A program made the translations under genes and the position numbers. Below, piece after piece: positions 1 through 7,864 of a stretch of 64,000 nucleotides of DNA. The stretch's first letter is position 1, and each line of letters opens with the position of its first letter. The notes beneath the pieces are model-generated. The model was given only the letters and a program-made list of their open reading frames with translations. It did not search any database and had not been told where the DNA came from. This DNA is from JAVVHH01 sp965199665. Lineage in GTDB: Bacteria; Pseudomonadota; Alphaproteobacteria; Acetobacterales; Acetobacteraceae. Where the stretch lies: assembly GCA_965199665.1 (NCBI GenBank), contig OZ241208.1:1488001-1552000 (forward strand), written 5' to 3'.

Positions 1-64
1 GGAATGTGTTCGGCGTGGCGGCATCAGGTTCGCCACTCGAGCAGCATCGATCGCTAAGCCCAGT

Positions 65-104
65 GTCGCTTCGACCCGCCCACCGTCGCTTCGATCCGCG
101 CAAT
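65..104. repeat. Two-copy 20-bp imperfect tandem repeat upstream of the OmpA-type gene
   Basis: Two adjacent 20-base units (65-84 and 85-104) share 16 positions; both begin gtcgcttcga. They lie just upstream of the chosen start at 145, in the presumed promoter or leader of the porin gene. Bases 1-144 hold no convincing gene. The repeat could be a regulator site or chance; no protein is assigned. Confidence 0.35.
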
Positions 105-144
105 GTGGCAGGAGACGAGCAGGGTCGCTCGGAAGGAATTGACG

Positions 145-1203
145 ATGTCGCGTAATATTCTGCTCGCCGCCACGATCCTTGCTGGAGCGACCATTACCTC
201 CGCCGCCCAGGCGCAGCCGGTTACCGGCCTCTACATCGGCGCCGTCGGCGGCGCGAATTTCCAACAGCGCGAGCAGGTTCGCGTCTCTGTGCCGGGCTTT
301 GGCCCCGCCTACGGGGATAGCTCGTTCAAGACCGGTTATGTCGGCATCGGCAGCCTGGGCTATGGATTCGGCAACGGCTTGCGCCTTGAGATCGAAGGCA
401 ATTATCGCCGGAACGAGTATAGTCGCCGTGGCGGCTTTCCAACCGCGGGGCGCGAGGAGAAGTATGGCGCGATGGCCAACGCGCTGTTCGACCTCGACGT
501 CGGCAGCCCCTACATCTACCCCTATATCGGCGCCGGAATCGGCTACGCCCGCATCAATCAGCGTCTCGATTTCTTCAATCTCCCGCCGTATTCCGGCGGA
601 TTGAGCGCATCTGACAATGGGTTGGCCTATCAGGCGATCGCCGGCCTGTCATTCCCGATTCCGCCTGTGGTCGGCCTCTCCGCCGTTGCAGAGTATCGAT
701 ACTACGCCATTGCCGGCGACCACGCTTATCGCGCTCCGTCCGGCCCGGGCGAGTTCAAGACGCGCGGTGATTACAACCACGCCCTGATGCTGGGCCTGCA
801 CTACGCCTTCAACGTCGTGCCGCCGCCGGTCGCGGCTCCCGTACCCGCGGCGTCGCTGCCCACCGCCGAGGCGGCGCGCACCTACCTCGTCTTCTTTGAT
901 TGGGACCGGTCGGAGCTCACGCCGCGGGCGCGTCAGGTCGTCGCCGAGGCGGCGCAGGCGACGACGCGGACGCAGGTCACGCGGATCGAGGTGAACGGCT
1001 ACACCGACACGTCGGGCACGGCGACCTACAACCAGGGCCTGTCAGAGCGCCGGGCGCAGAGCGTCACAAACGAGTTGGTGCGCAACGGTGTGCCGCGCCC
1101 GGCCATCTCGATCCAAGGCTACGGTCAAACCCGCTTGCTGGTGCCGACGGCGAACGGTGTGCGGGAGCCGCAGAATCGCCGGGTCGAGATCATTCTCCGC
1201 TGA
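145..1203 (+). CDS. OmpA-family outer membrane protein (beta-barrel plus peptidoglycan-binding domain)
   Basis: The protein is about 352 residues. The first 24 residues, MSRNILLAATILAGATITSA then AQAQ, form a Sec signal peptide. The next ~210 residues alternate in the manner of an outer membrane beta-barrel (LYIGAVGGANF, YPYIGAGIGYARI, ALMLGLHYAFNV). A Pro/Ala linker (VPPPVAAPVPAA) leads to a C-terminal OmpA domain of about 115 residues with YLVFFDWDRSELTPRA and NGYTDTSGTATYNQGLSERR, the family's peptidoglycan-binding signature. The barrel should sit in the outer membrane and the C-terminal domain should bind the cell wall. An upstream in-frame ATG at 103 is less likely: the ATG at 145 has AAGGA about 7 bases ahead and gives a clean signal peptide. 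The gene ends shortly before a strong hairpin and a convergent gene. Confidence 0.9.
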   Translation: MSRNILLAATILAGATITSAAQAQPVTGLYIGAVGGANFQQREQVRVSVPGFGPAYGDSSFKTGYVGIGSLGYGFGNGLRLEIEGNYRRNEYSRRGGFPTAGREEKYGAMANALFDLDVGSPYIYPYIGAGIGYARINQRLDFFNLPPYSGGLSASDNGLAYQAIAGLSFPIPPVVGLSAVAEYRYYAIAGDHAYRAPSGPGEFKTRGDYNHALMLGLHYAFNVVPPPVAAPVPAASLPTAEAARTYLVFFDWDRSELTPRARQVVAEAAQATTRTQVTRIEVNGYTDTSGTATYNQGLSERRAQSVTNELVRNGVPRPAISIQGYGQTRLLVPTANGVREPQNRRVEIILR

Positions 1204-1211
1204 GCGGAGCG

Positions 1212-1238
1212 TCCGACCGGGCACCAGGCCCGGTCGGA
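1212..1238. terminator. Perfect 10-bp inverted repeat between convergent genes
   Basis: tccgaccggg (1212-1221) and cccggtcgga (1229-1238) form a perfect 10-bp stem with a 7-base loop. It sits between the stop of the porin gene (1203) and the stop of the convergent secreted-protein gene (1248), so it could end transcription from both sides. No T-run follows on either strand, so classical intrinsic termination is uncertain. Confidence 0.6.
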
Positions 1239-1247
1239 TACCTACGG

Positions 1248-1766
1248 CTACTTCTTGGCGCGGTGCGAGGTCGAGCGCGTATGGGTCGCGGACGCCGTAC
1301 GCGTCGGCGCCGCGTTGCCCTCGCACACAGGCATGTTGTTGGGCTGACCTGTGCTACGGCCGGCTGCGAATTCCTTCAGTTCCGCGCCGTTCTTCAGCGC
1401 CATGACTTCCTTGAACAGTTCTTCATTGTGCGCACAGAACCGGCTACCGTCCTTCTGGCTGCTATCGGCCTTTGAGTTCGCCAGAAGCGTCAGATACTCG
1501 TCGTGCCGCTTCTGCCCATTCCGCCCGTAGGTCTTGGAAAAGTAGTTGCTCGTCGTCCGCTCGTCGGAGGTCAGATCCGGCTTGAACTTGTTGATGAACG
1601 CGTTGTACTCGTCATCGTTTTTGCAGGTCAGCGTCTGCACCATGAGCTGCGTCTTCAGCCCCGCCACGTCCAGCGCCTCGCGATCGGTGGGCGACACGCA
1701 AGCGGCGCTCGCGACGTGACTGGTGAGCATACCGGCGACGACCAGGCCGGAAACAAGCTTACGCAT
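1248..1766 (-). CDS. Small secreted protein of unknown function with four cysteines
   Basis: The protein is 172 residues. MRKLVSGLVVAGMLTSHVAS followed by AA is a clear Sec signal peptide, which decides the start at 1766 over an upstream ATG at 1844. The mature part is hydrophilic and mostly helical, with four cysteines (just after the signal, in LTCKND, in RFCAHN and in PVCEGN) that could form two disulfides in the periplasm. A Ser/Thr/Arg/His/Lys-rich tail (ASATHTRSTSHRAKK) ends it. I recall similar proteins of unknown function in Acetobacteraceae, but no function can be assigned. It is transcribed divergently from the ATP-grasp gene and converges on the porin gene. Confidence 0.75.
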   Translation of the reverse strand: MRKLVSGLVVAGMLTSHVASAACVSPTDREALDVAGLKTQLMVQTLTCKNDDEYNAFINKFKPDLTSDERTTSNYFSKTYGRNGQKRHDEYLTLLANSKADSSQKDGSRFCAHNEELFKEVMALKNGAELKEFAAGRSTGQPNNMPVCEGNAAPTRTASATHTRSTSHRAKK

Positions 1767-1951
1767 CGTGTTCTCCTCACGCGACGAGCCGGCGGACCCG
1801 TCATCCTGGCGGTGAGGTAAACCGGCTAACGCATGGAAATGCAACTGAATTGCGGCGTTTGCCGCGAGATCGGCCCATCGGCCAAGCCGCAGCCCCTTTC
1901 ACGAACGTCAAGCAACGGTCATGCTCGGCGCTCGATGGCTGGACACCAACA
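1767..1951. promoter_or_regulatory. Divergent intergenic region
   Basis: These 185 bases separate the starts of the minus-strand secreted-protein gene and the plus-strand ATP-grasp gene, so promoters for both should lie here. I see no confident sigma-70 boxes or named operator. The minus-strand gene has a purine-rich Shine-Dalgarno (GAGGAGAA on the minus strand) just upstream of 1766. Confidence 0.4.
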
Positions 1952-3394
1952 ATGACGCGGTTCGACCCTTTCAGCGCCTATGATCCCGGACCGTATTACT
2001 GTGAGCTCACCGGACCCGGCGCCGCCGGACGGGCCAGCGATCACGTGCGGGCCCAGATTGCCGCCATCGGCCTCGACACCTTGCGAGCGCGCGCCACCAC
2101 GGCCGAGAGCGACCTGATGGCGCTCGGCATCACCTTCACGGTCTATTCGGACGCTACCGCGATCGATCGCATCCTCCCGTTCGACTGCGTGCCCCGTATC
2201 ATCTCCAGCAGGGAATGGGACCGTCTCGAGCGCGGCGTGCGTCAGCGGGTGCAGGCGCTCAACCTATTCCTGGCCGATATCTACGGCCCGCGTCGGATCG
2301 TGGCGGACGGCATCGTTCCCGGCCCCCTCATCTTCCAGAACGCCAATTACCGCCCCGAGATGGAGGGCTTCCCCGTCCGTTTCGGCACCTATGTCCATAT
2401 CTGCGGCATCGACATCGTCCGCGACGAGCAGGGCGAGTTCTGCGTGTTGGAGGACAATGCGCGGACTCCGTCCGGCGTGTCCTACGTCGTCGAGAACCGG
2501 CATCTCATGCTGCGCAACTTCCCGGACCTGATCAGCGGCATCAAGCTGCGGCCCGTGGACGATTACGGTCGTCGGCTGCGGACCGCCATGGACGAGATCG
2601 CGCCGGAAGGCGTGATCGATCCGCAGGTCGTGCTGCTTTCGCCTGGGATCTACAACTCGGCCTATTTCGAACACGTGTTCCTCGCCCGCGAGATGGGCGT
2701 GCCCTTGGTGGAAGGCGCCGATCTCACCGTGGAGGACGACCGCGTCTGGATGCGCACCACCGGCGGATTGCGGCCGGTTCATACGATCTACCGCCGCATC
2801 AGCGACGACTTCCTCGACCCGGCGGTGTTTCGTCCCGATAGCTCGCTGGGCGTCCGTGGCCTGATCGGCGCGTGGCGGAAAGGGACGGTCAGTCTGGCCA
2901 ATGCGGTGGGCACCGGCGTGGCCGACGACAAGGCGATCTACGCCTACATGCCGCGTGTCATTAAATACTACCTCGGCGAGGACCCGATCCTGCCGAACGT
3001 GCAAACGCATATCTGCGCGGAGAAGGAAGGCTTCGATTACACGATGGCCCACCTGCACGAATTGGTCATTAAGCCGGTCGGCGAAAGTGGCGGCTATGGC
3101 ATCACGGTCGGACCTCGCGCCAGCCATGCTGAGCTGGAGGCGGCCCGGGCTGCCCTGGTCGCCGACCCGTCGAACTGGATCAGCCAGCCCATGATCGGCC
3201 TGTCCGTTGCGCCGACCTTGACCGCATCCGGCTTGCGCCCGCGGCATCTCGACCTGCGGCCGTTCGCCATCACCGGCCGCTCGACTTGGGTGCTGCCCGG
3301 CGGCTTGTCGCGAGTCGCGCTCAAGGAGGGCAGCTTGATCGTCAACTCGTCGCAGGGCGGCGGTTCGAAGGACACGTGGGTGCTCGCGGAATGA
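1952..3394 (+). CDS. Circularly permuted ATP-grasp family protein (COG2308, DUF404/DUF407)
   Basis: The protein is 480 residues, normal for the family. Recognised blocks are FDCVPRIISSREWDRLERGV, IFQNANYRPEMEGF, and FCVLEDNARTPSGVSYVVEN, the last being the family's most characteristic segment. Near the C-terminus, VIKPVGESGGYGITVG is the glycine-rich nucleotide-binding loop expected of an ATP-grasp fold. By family knowledge these proteins are predicted carboxylate-amine or amidoligases joining amino acids to an unknown acceptor; the product is not established. The start at 1952 begins MTRFDPFSAYDPGPYY, matching the family's usual N-terminus; the longer frame from 1850 adds no recognised sequence. 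Its stop overlaps the next gene's start (ATGA, 3391-3394), so the two are translationally coupled. The cytoplasm is the likely site. Confidence 0.88.
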   Translation: MTRFDPFSAYDPGPYYCELTGPGAAGRASDHVRAQIAAIGLDTLRARATTAESDLMALGITFTVYSDATAIDRILPFDCVPRIISSREWDRLERGVRQRVQALNLFLADIYGPRRIVADGIVPGPLIFQNANYRPEMEGFPVRFGTYVHICGIDIVRDEQGEFCVLEDNARTPSGVSYVVENRHLMLRNFPDLISGIKLRPVDDYGRRLRTAMDEIAPEGVIDPQVVLLSPGIYNSAYFEHVFLAREMGVPLVEGADLTVEDDRVWMRTTGGLRPVHTIYRRISDDFLDPAVFRPDSSLGVRGLIGAWRKGTVSLANAVGTGVADDKAIYAYMPRVIKYYLGEDPILPNVQTHICAEKEGFDYTMAHLHELVIKPVGESGGYGITVGPRASHAELEAARAALVADPSNWISQPMIGLSVAPTLTASGLRPRHLDLRPFAITGRSTWVLPGGLSRVALKEGSLIVNSSQGGGSKDTWVLAE

Positions 3395-4392
3395 GCCTGC
3401 ACAGCAACACGCTCCTGACGCGCGACGCCGAAGGGTTGTTCTGGATGGCGCGCTATCTCGAGCGCGTCGAGAACCTGGCCCGGCTGATCGATGTCACGCA
3501 GACCTTCGAGGGGCCGGGCGGGGAGGGGGGCTCCTGGTCCGCGCTCGTCGCGATCAATGCCGACGATCCGTGGGTCGAAGGCGAGGTGCTCGACGGGCCG
3601 ACCGTGAAGCGCTTCTACCTGCTCGATCGGTCCAACGCGACCAGCGTGCCGGCCTCGCTCGAATTCGCCCGCACGAACGCGCGCACGCTGCGGCCGCTGA
3701 TCAGCACCGAGATGTGGATGCAGCTCAACGTGTTCCATCGCGACATCATGGCCACGACGCCGGCGGACTTGGAAGGGGACGCGTTGTCGCGCCTGTGCCG
3801 CCGCATCAAGGAAGGTGTGCAGGCCCATACCGGTATCACCGAGGGCACCTTTGCGCGCGACCAGGGCTGGCACTTCTACCTGCTCGGACGCTTGCTCGAG
3901 CGGACCGATCAGATCACGCGGTTGCTGGACATCAAATACCACATCCTGCTGCAGGGCTCCGGGGAGGAGCGGCGGGTGGTGGACCTGACGCAATGGAATG
4001 CGGTGTTGCGGGCCGCGGCCGGCTATCATGCGTTCCGCCGGGTTGCACAGGCGGGGTTCGAGCCGGCTGACGTGGTTTCGTTCCTGCTCTCGGACACGAC
4101 CTTCGCACGCAGTGCCGCGCTCTGTGTGCGCGACATCGGCTGGCATTTGGAGCAGTTGCGGACGCGCTACAACCTACGTGACACGGCGGGGCCGCTCGAG
4201 CAGGTGGACGAGCTACGCGAGGCGCTACGAAGCGGAACCGGCTTCATCCAGCGAGTCGGAGGACTGCATGAATTCCTCGACAAGCTCCAGAAAGACCTGA
4301 GCCGCCTGGGCGACGAGATCGGCACCGCTTTTTTCCGTGACTGGCGACCGCTGCGACAGACGCAATCGCAATCTCAGTCGCAGTCGCTCTGA
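3391..4392 (+). CDS. Alpha-E domain protein (COG2307, DUF403), partner of the ATP-grasp protein
   Basis: The protein is about 333 residues and mostly alpha-helical. It begins MSLHSNTLLTRDAEGLFWMA and continues RYLERVENLARLIDVTQTF, the family's typical opening; RDQGWHFYLLGRLLERTDQI is a second hallmark. Family members are almost always encoded beside a circularly permuted ATP-grasp protein and are thought to work with it, possibly in an amino-acid or peptide ligation pathway; biochemistry is lacking. The start overlaps the preceding stop by four bases. The extreme C-terminus ends in an unusual Gln-Ser run (QTQSQSQSQSL), probably disordered. The transglutaminase-like and proteasome-like genes often found next to this pair are absent here. 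Confidence 0.88.
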   Translation: MSLHSNTLLTRDAEGLFWMARYLERVENLARLIDVTQTFEGPGGEGGSWSALVAINADDPWVEGEVLDGPTVKRFYLLDRSNATSVPASLEFARTNARTLRPLISTEMWMQLNVFHRDIMATTPADLEGDALSRLCRRIKEGVQAHTGITEGTFARDQGWHFYLLGRLLERTDQITRLLDIKYHILLQGSGEERRVVDLTQWNAVLRAAAGYHAFRRVAQAGFEPADVVSFLLSDTTFARSAALCVRDIGWHLEQLRTRYNLRDTAGPLEQVDELREALRSGTGFIQRVGGLHEFLDKLQKDLSRLGDEIGTAFFRDWRPLRQTQSQSQSQSL

Positions 4393-4402
4393 TCGGCGGG
4401 CG

Positions 4403-5563
4403 TTAGCCCGGCCGACGCAGGCGTGAGCGAAAGAAGAAAGCACCGACCAGCGCGCCGACCAGCAAAACGGCGGAGGCCGGCTCCGGCGTATCGACCGGCG
4501 TGTCGCCGCCCGGCGTCGACCCGCCCGGGCCTGATCCACCAGGCGTCGAGCCGCCCGGGGTCGATCCACCGGGCGTCGAACCGCCCGGCGTGTTGCCGCC
4601 CGGCGTGTTGCCTCCCGGTGTCGAGCCGCCTGGCGTGGATCCGCCCGGGCTGGATCCGCCGGGTGTCGTTCCGCCCGGGGTACTGCCACCGGGTGAACTG
4701 CTGCCCGGCGTCGTGCCGGTCGGCGTCGTCGAGGTGCTTCCGCCGGTCGAGCCGCCGTTCGTGGAACAGGAGGTCGAGGTGCCCGGGCCGGTTCCGGTCG
4801 AGGTGGTCCCACCCGTAGTGGACCCTGTCGACCCAGTGTTACCCGTCGATCCGGTCGTCCCGGTTCCACCGGTCGAACCATTCGTGCCAGTGCCGGTCGT
4901 GCCAGTGCCGGTCGTGCCAGTGCCGGTCGTGCCGCACGTCTCCGAGGAAGGTGTGGAAACGCCGGGGCTCGAACCGTTCACGATGGGCACGAACGCAGGT
5001 GCGGCGACCGTGGGCGTCGTCGGGACCTGACTGGCGATCATCGTCGGTACGGACGCGATCGGCGCGCCGGTGTTGGGCGTGAAGGCACCGGGCGCGCTGC
5101 CGATATTGTCGGGTCCGATGATCCCCGGGCCGATGCCGCTCAGCAGTCCGAACCCACTGGTTGGACCGGGTGTGCCGGCGAACCCGGGTCCGTAACCGTA
5201 TGGCCCGCCGGGACCGACGATCCCTGGGCCGACGAGACCCGGTGCGGCGAAAGCCGGCGCGCCGTACTCAGGAACGATGGCGCCAGGAAAGCCGCCAATC
5301 CCACCGGCGGGCGGTACCGCGCTGGCCGGAGGCAGCAACACCAACCCACCGGCGACGATGGGACCTGCCACGCGCTGACAAACCGTCATCACGCCCGGGG
5401 GCGGGGCGGCCGCGGCAACGGCGCGGGATACGCTGTGCGCTGCATGGTGCACGTGATGCCGGATGCCGACCACGTGACGCGGCGCATGCCAATTGCGAAC
5501 TGCCCGCACGATCGGTTTGGCGAGGCTGACCGCCGGTCGCAGCAGCGGATGACATTCGATCAT
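4403..5563 (-). CDS. Gly/Thr/Pro-rich repeat protein with a PEP-CTERM-like C-terminal anchor
   Basis: The predicted protein is 386 residues. Residues about 195-270 are Thr/Gly/Ser-rich (TGTGTTGTGT type) and about 290-360 are pentapeptide repeats of the PGGST type. The C-terminus is VDTPEPASAVLLVGALVGAF followed by FFRSRLRRPG: a PEP motif, a hydrophobic stretch and an Arg-rich end, the layout of PEP-CTERM exosortase substrates. Such proteins are exported, cut and linked to the surface or extracellular matrix, and Thr/Ser-rich tracts are often glycosylated. The N-terminus is odd: a His/Arg-rich stretch precedes the only hydrophobic segment (about residues 62-80). A start at 5389 (MTVCQRVAGPIVAGGLVLL) would give a cleaner signal peptide; neither start has a good ribosome site. 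The gene begins 12 bases after the GH5-like gene. No exosortase is visible in the window. Confidence 0.72.
   Translation of the reverse strand: MIECHPLLRPAVSLAKPIVRAVRNWHAPRHVVGIRHHVHHAAHSVSRAVAAAAPPPGVMTVCQRVAGPIVAGGLVLLPPASAVPPAGGIGGFPGAIVPEYGAPAFAAPGLVGPGIVGPGGPYGYGPGFAGTPGPTSGFGLLSGIGPGIIGPDNIGSAPGAFTPNTGAPIASVPTMIASQVPTTPTVAAPAFVPIVNGSSPGVSTPSSETCGTTGTGTTGTGTTGTGTNGSTGGTGTTGSTGNTGSTGSTTGGTTSTGTGPGTSTSCSTNGGSTGGSTSTTPTGTTPGSSSPGGSTPGGTTPGGSSPGGSTPGGSTPGGNTPGGNTPGGSTPGGSTPGGSTPGGSGPGGSTPGGDTPVDTPEPASAVLLVGALVGAFFFRSRLRRPG
4502..4711 (-). repeat. 15-bp coding tandem repeat (about 14 units) in the PEP-CTERM protein
   Basis: About fourteen 15-base units encode PGGST-like pentapeptides (PGGST, PGGSS, PGGNT, PGGSG, PGGDT). 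Copies differ mainly at third positions and at the fourth or fifth residue, so the array is fairly old but could still change length by slippage or recombination. It forms a Pro/Gly-rich stalk before the membrane anchor. Confidence 0.8.
4883..4927 (-). repeat. Three perfect 15-bp tandem copies in the PEP-CTERM protein
   Basis: cgtgccagtgccggt is repeated exactly three times (4883-4897, 4898-4912, 4913-4927). On the minus strand it encodes TGTGT pentapeptides. Perfect identity, unlike the diverged PGGST array nearby, suggests recent expansion. Confidence 0.85.
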
Positions 5564-5575
5564 TTGGATGACCCA

Positions 5576-7057
5576 TCATGACGCGGGGGCGGTTGGAGGG
5601 CCGTTTGGAGCAGAAACATCGGTTGATTTCAGCTTTACGCTCGCCTCATTAAACATAAGTCGTGGCTGTCGGCGAACGATAAACGCACCTTCCGCGCCGA
5701 ACTTTGCCACCTCGACGCTAAGCAGTGATGAACGACTCTCAACAACCTCTTGGCGGACCATACCACCACAGATTGTATTCCACCACCAGATTTCGAACCT
5801 TCCCGGTCCCATTCCAGAGACGTTCAGTATTAAATCTTCCTGGAAATCAGGATCGAGACATCCGTGCGCGGTCAGGGGTTGTTGTCGCAGCGCATAGATG
5901 ATGGCCTGCGAGCCGTCCCCGCAGCCGAACGTCGCCACCGTCGGATCGGAGCTCCATAGCAAGTCCGCCAGCGGTCGCCGCGCGAATCGTTCCCAAGCGA
6001 CCAAATCGGCAAAATCGGCCAAAATGCGCTGCGCCCGTCGCATACCGACGGTGAGCCGGTGCGGATGCCGGTTCGGCCAGCGCATACCGCCGCCGGCCCC
6101 GCCGCAGGCCATGTGGGTCCATTGAATGCGGCGGAAATACTCGTCGTCGAACGCTTCAGTCAGCGTGATCCGATGGTCCTTGAAGGTGTGGATCGGGCCG
6201 TGCTCGGTATCGAGGAAGGGGCGGCCATCCGTGATCTCCGCCAGGGCCTCGCCGACCAGTTCGGCCACGGCCAACGCCGGCGCGACCGTGTCCTGCGGGT
6301 CGTCGATAGTGCCCTCGGCGTAGAAATGGCTGCTGGCGAAATCGAGGTCGGGATGGCGGAAGATCGGCTCGTTCAGCCAGGGCTTCCAGCGCAGCTCGGG
6401 GCCGAAGACCGACACGCATTGCAGGTGCGCCCGGCCATGCACCTCCTGCTCGAGCTTGCGCAGGAACGGACCCACATCGCTGATGTAGTCGTGGAAGCAG
6501 TCCGGCCGGTCTTGGCCCTGGACCGGGTGCATCTCGTTCCACAGGTCCCAAGCGAAAAGGGTGCCGCTGCCGCCCCAACGCCGGGTCGCGAATTCGAGCC
6601 GGGCCTTGATCAGCGCGCGGACCCCTGGATGGATCATCAGCTCGGTCCGGTCACCGCATGGCCCGCCATTGGCTGCGTTGAATGGATGCAAGTCCCAGCG
6701 CACCCAGTGGAAATAGGTGTCCAGCGGCGTCAACAGGATGCGCAACCCGGCCTGTTCGGCCAGCGCGAACAAATCGTCCCAAATGGCGATCATGCGCGGA
6801 TTGAAGGTGCCGGCCGGTTGCTCGAAGAAATGCTCGCCGGTTTCGGCGTATTCGAGCATCAGGCGCAGGCAGGTCACGCCCTGGCTGGCCATCCAGCCGA
6901 AATGCCGCGCCACGTCCGGAAGGTCACGCCGATCGATGAGGCCGGAGAAGTCGGACCAGGTGACCGAGTCGTTTTGCCCGATCGGCGTCCACGCGCGGCC
7001 GGTCTCATCGACGAAATACGGGGCATCTTGCGCCCGTTGGATCCAGGGTTGTGGCAC
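5576..7057 (-). CDS. Glycoside hydrolase family 5-like (cellulase/mannanase-type) protein
   Basis: The protein is 493 residues with no obvious signal peptide. The fold is that of a GH5-type TIM barrel. FAWDLWNEMHP (residues 168-178) carries the Asn-Glu pair whose Glu175 is the expected acid/base, SSHFYAEGT is a typical strand-6 His-x-Tyr region, and FLDTEHGP (Glu285) is the expected nucleophile. Both catalytic glutamates are present, so activity is likely; the glycan is unknown. The start is a GTG (7057-7055) 22 bases after the enoyl-CoA hydratase stop. The last ~100 codons (5580-5880) are clearly AT-richer than the neighbours, with several 60-base lines at only 50-55% GC, and that part (after about residue 390) has no recognised domain. 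It precedes the PEP-CTERM gene on the same strand by 12 bases. Confidence 0.78.
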   Translation of the reverse strand: MPQPWIQRAQDAPYFVDETGRAWTPIGQNDSVTWSDFSGLIDRRDLPDVARHFGWMASQGVTCLRLMLEYAETGEHFFEQPAGTFNPRMIAIWDDLFALAEQAGLRILLTPLDTYFHWVRWDLHPFNAANGGPCGDRTELMIHPGVRALIKARLEFATRRWGGSGTLFAWDLWNEMHPVQGQDRPDCFHDYISDVGPFLRKLEQEVHGRAHLQCVSVFGPELRWKPWLNEPIFRHPDLDFASSHFYAEGTIDDPQDTVAPALAVAELVGEALAEITDGRPFLDTEHGPIHTFKDHRITLTEAFDDEYFRRIQWTHMACGGAGGGMRWPNRHPHRLTVGMRRAQRILADFADLVAWERFARRPLADLLWSSDPTVATFGCGDGSQAIIYALRQQPLTAHGCLDPDFQEDLILNVSGMGPGRFEIWWWNTICGGMVRQEVVESRSSLLSVEVAKFGAEGAFIVRRQPRLMFNEASVKLKSTDVSAPNGPPTAPAS

Positions 7058-7079
7058 GGGGTGAAACGCGGGCGGCGCG

Positions 7080-7856
7080 TTATCCAGCCCGGCCGGTGAA
7101 GCGCGGCGGGCGCTTCTCGAGAAACGCGCGGCGGCCCTCGGCGAAATCGCTGCTGCGGCCGAGTTCGCCCTGGATCTCGCTTTCCAGCGTCAATTGCTGG
7201 TCCAACGTGGCGGACCCCGCATCCAACGCCCGCTTGATCCCGGCGATCGCCAGCGTGGGCAGCCCGGCGAGCGTGCCGGCGAGCGCGTCCGTCTCCGCCA
7301 CGAGCCGGTCGTCGGGGACGGCGCGCCAGATCATGCCCCAGGCGGCGGCGTCCTGACCGCTGACCGGCAGGCCTAACATGGCGAGTGCCCGCGCGCGCGC
7401 ACTGCCGACCAGGCGGGGCAGGAACCAGGTGCCGCCGACGTCCGGCGCCAGACCGATCCGGATGAAGGCTTGTATGAAGCGCGCTGACTCGGCAGCCACC
7501 ACCAGGTCACAGGCGAGCGCCAGGTTGGCGCCCGCGCCGGCCGCCACCCCATGCACGGTCGCGAGCACGGGCTTGGGCATCGTCCGGATCAGCCGGATGA
7601 TCGGCGCGTATTCTTGCTCCAGCAGCGTCCCAAGGTCGACATCATCCGGCACGTCCGCCAAATCCTGTCCGGCGCAAAACCCCGGGCCTTCGCCGCGCAG
7701 CACGACGGCACGGACTGAGGCGTCGTCGGCCGCCGTCTGCAGCGCGTCCGTGAGCGCCGCCCGCATCGACCGATTGAAGGCATTGAGCTTGGCCGGCCGA
7801 TTGAGGCTGATCGTGACAAGGGCGGCTTGGCGACTGACGACGATCTCGTCCGGCAT
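7080..7856 (-). CDS. Enoyl-CoA hydratase/isomerase family protein, PaaG-like
   Basis: The protein is 258 residues, a full crotonase-fold enzyme. GEGPGFCAGQDLAD gives the oxyanion-hole segment, and FIRIGLAPDVGGTWFLPRLV resembles PaaG (ring 1,2-epoxyphenylacetyl-CoA isomerase) and related 2-enoyl-CoA hydratases. It should hydrate or isomerise an enoyl-CoA in the cytoplasm. The rest of a phenylacetate operon is absent nearby, so the substrate is open. The start at 7856 lies 8 bases beyond the topoisomerase stop on the same strand, suggesting cotranscription. Confidence 0.88.
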   Translation of the reverse strand: MPDEIVVSRQAALVTISLNRPAKLNAFNRSMRAALTDALQTAADDASVRAVVLRGEGPGFCAGQDLADVPDDVDLGTLLEQEYAPIIRLIRTMPKPVLATVHGVAAGAGANLALACDLVVAAESARFIQAFIRIGLAPDVGGTWFLPRLVGSARARALAMLGLPVSGQDAAAWGMIWRAVPDDRLVAETDALAGTLAGLPTLAIAGIKRALDAGSATLDQQLTLESEIQGELGRSSDFAEGRRAFLEKRPPRFTGRAG

Positions 7857-7864
7857 TGGGCGTT

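Noticed and set aside
4490..4940. Possible CRISPR-like array
   Set aside because: The 15-bp units are directly adjacent with no unique spacers and are coding pentapeptide repeats.
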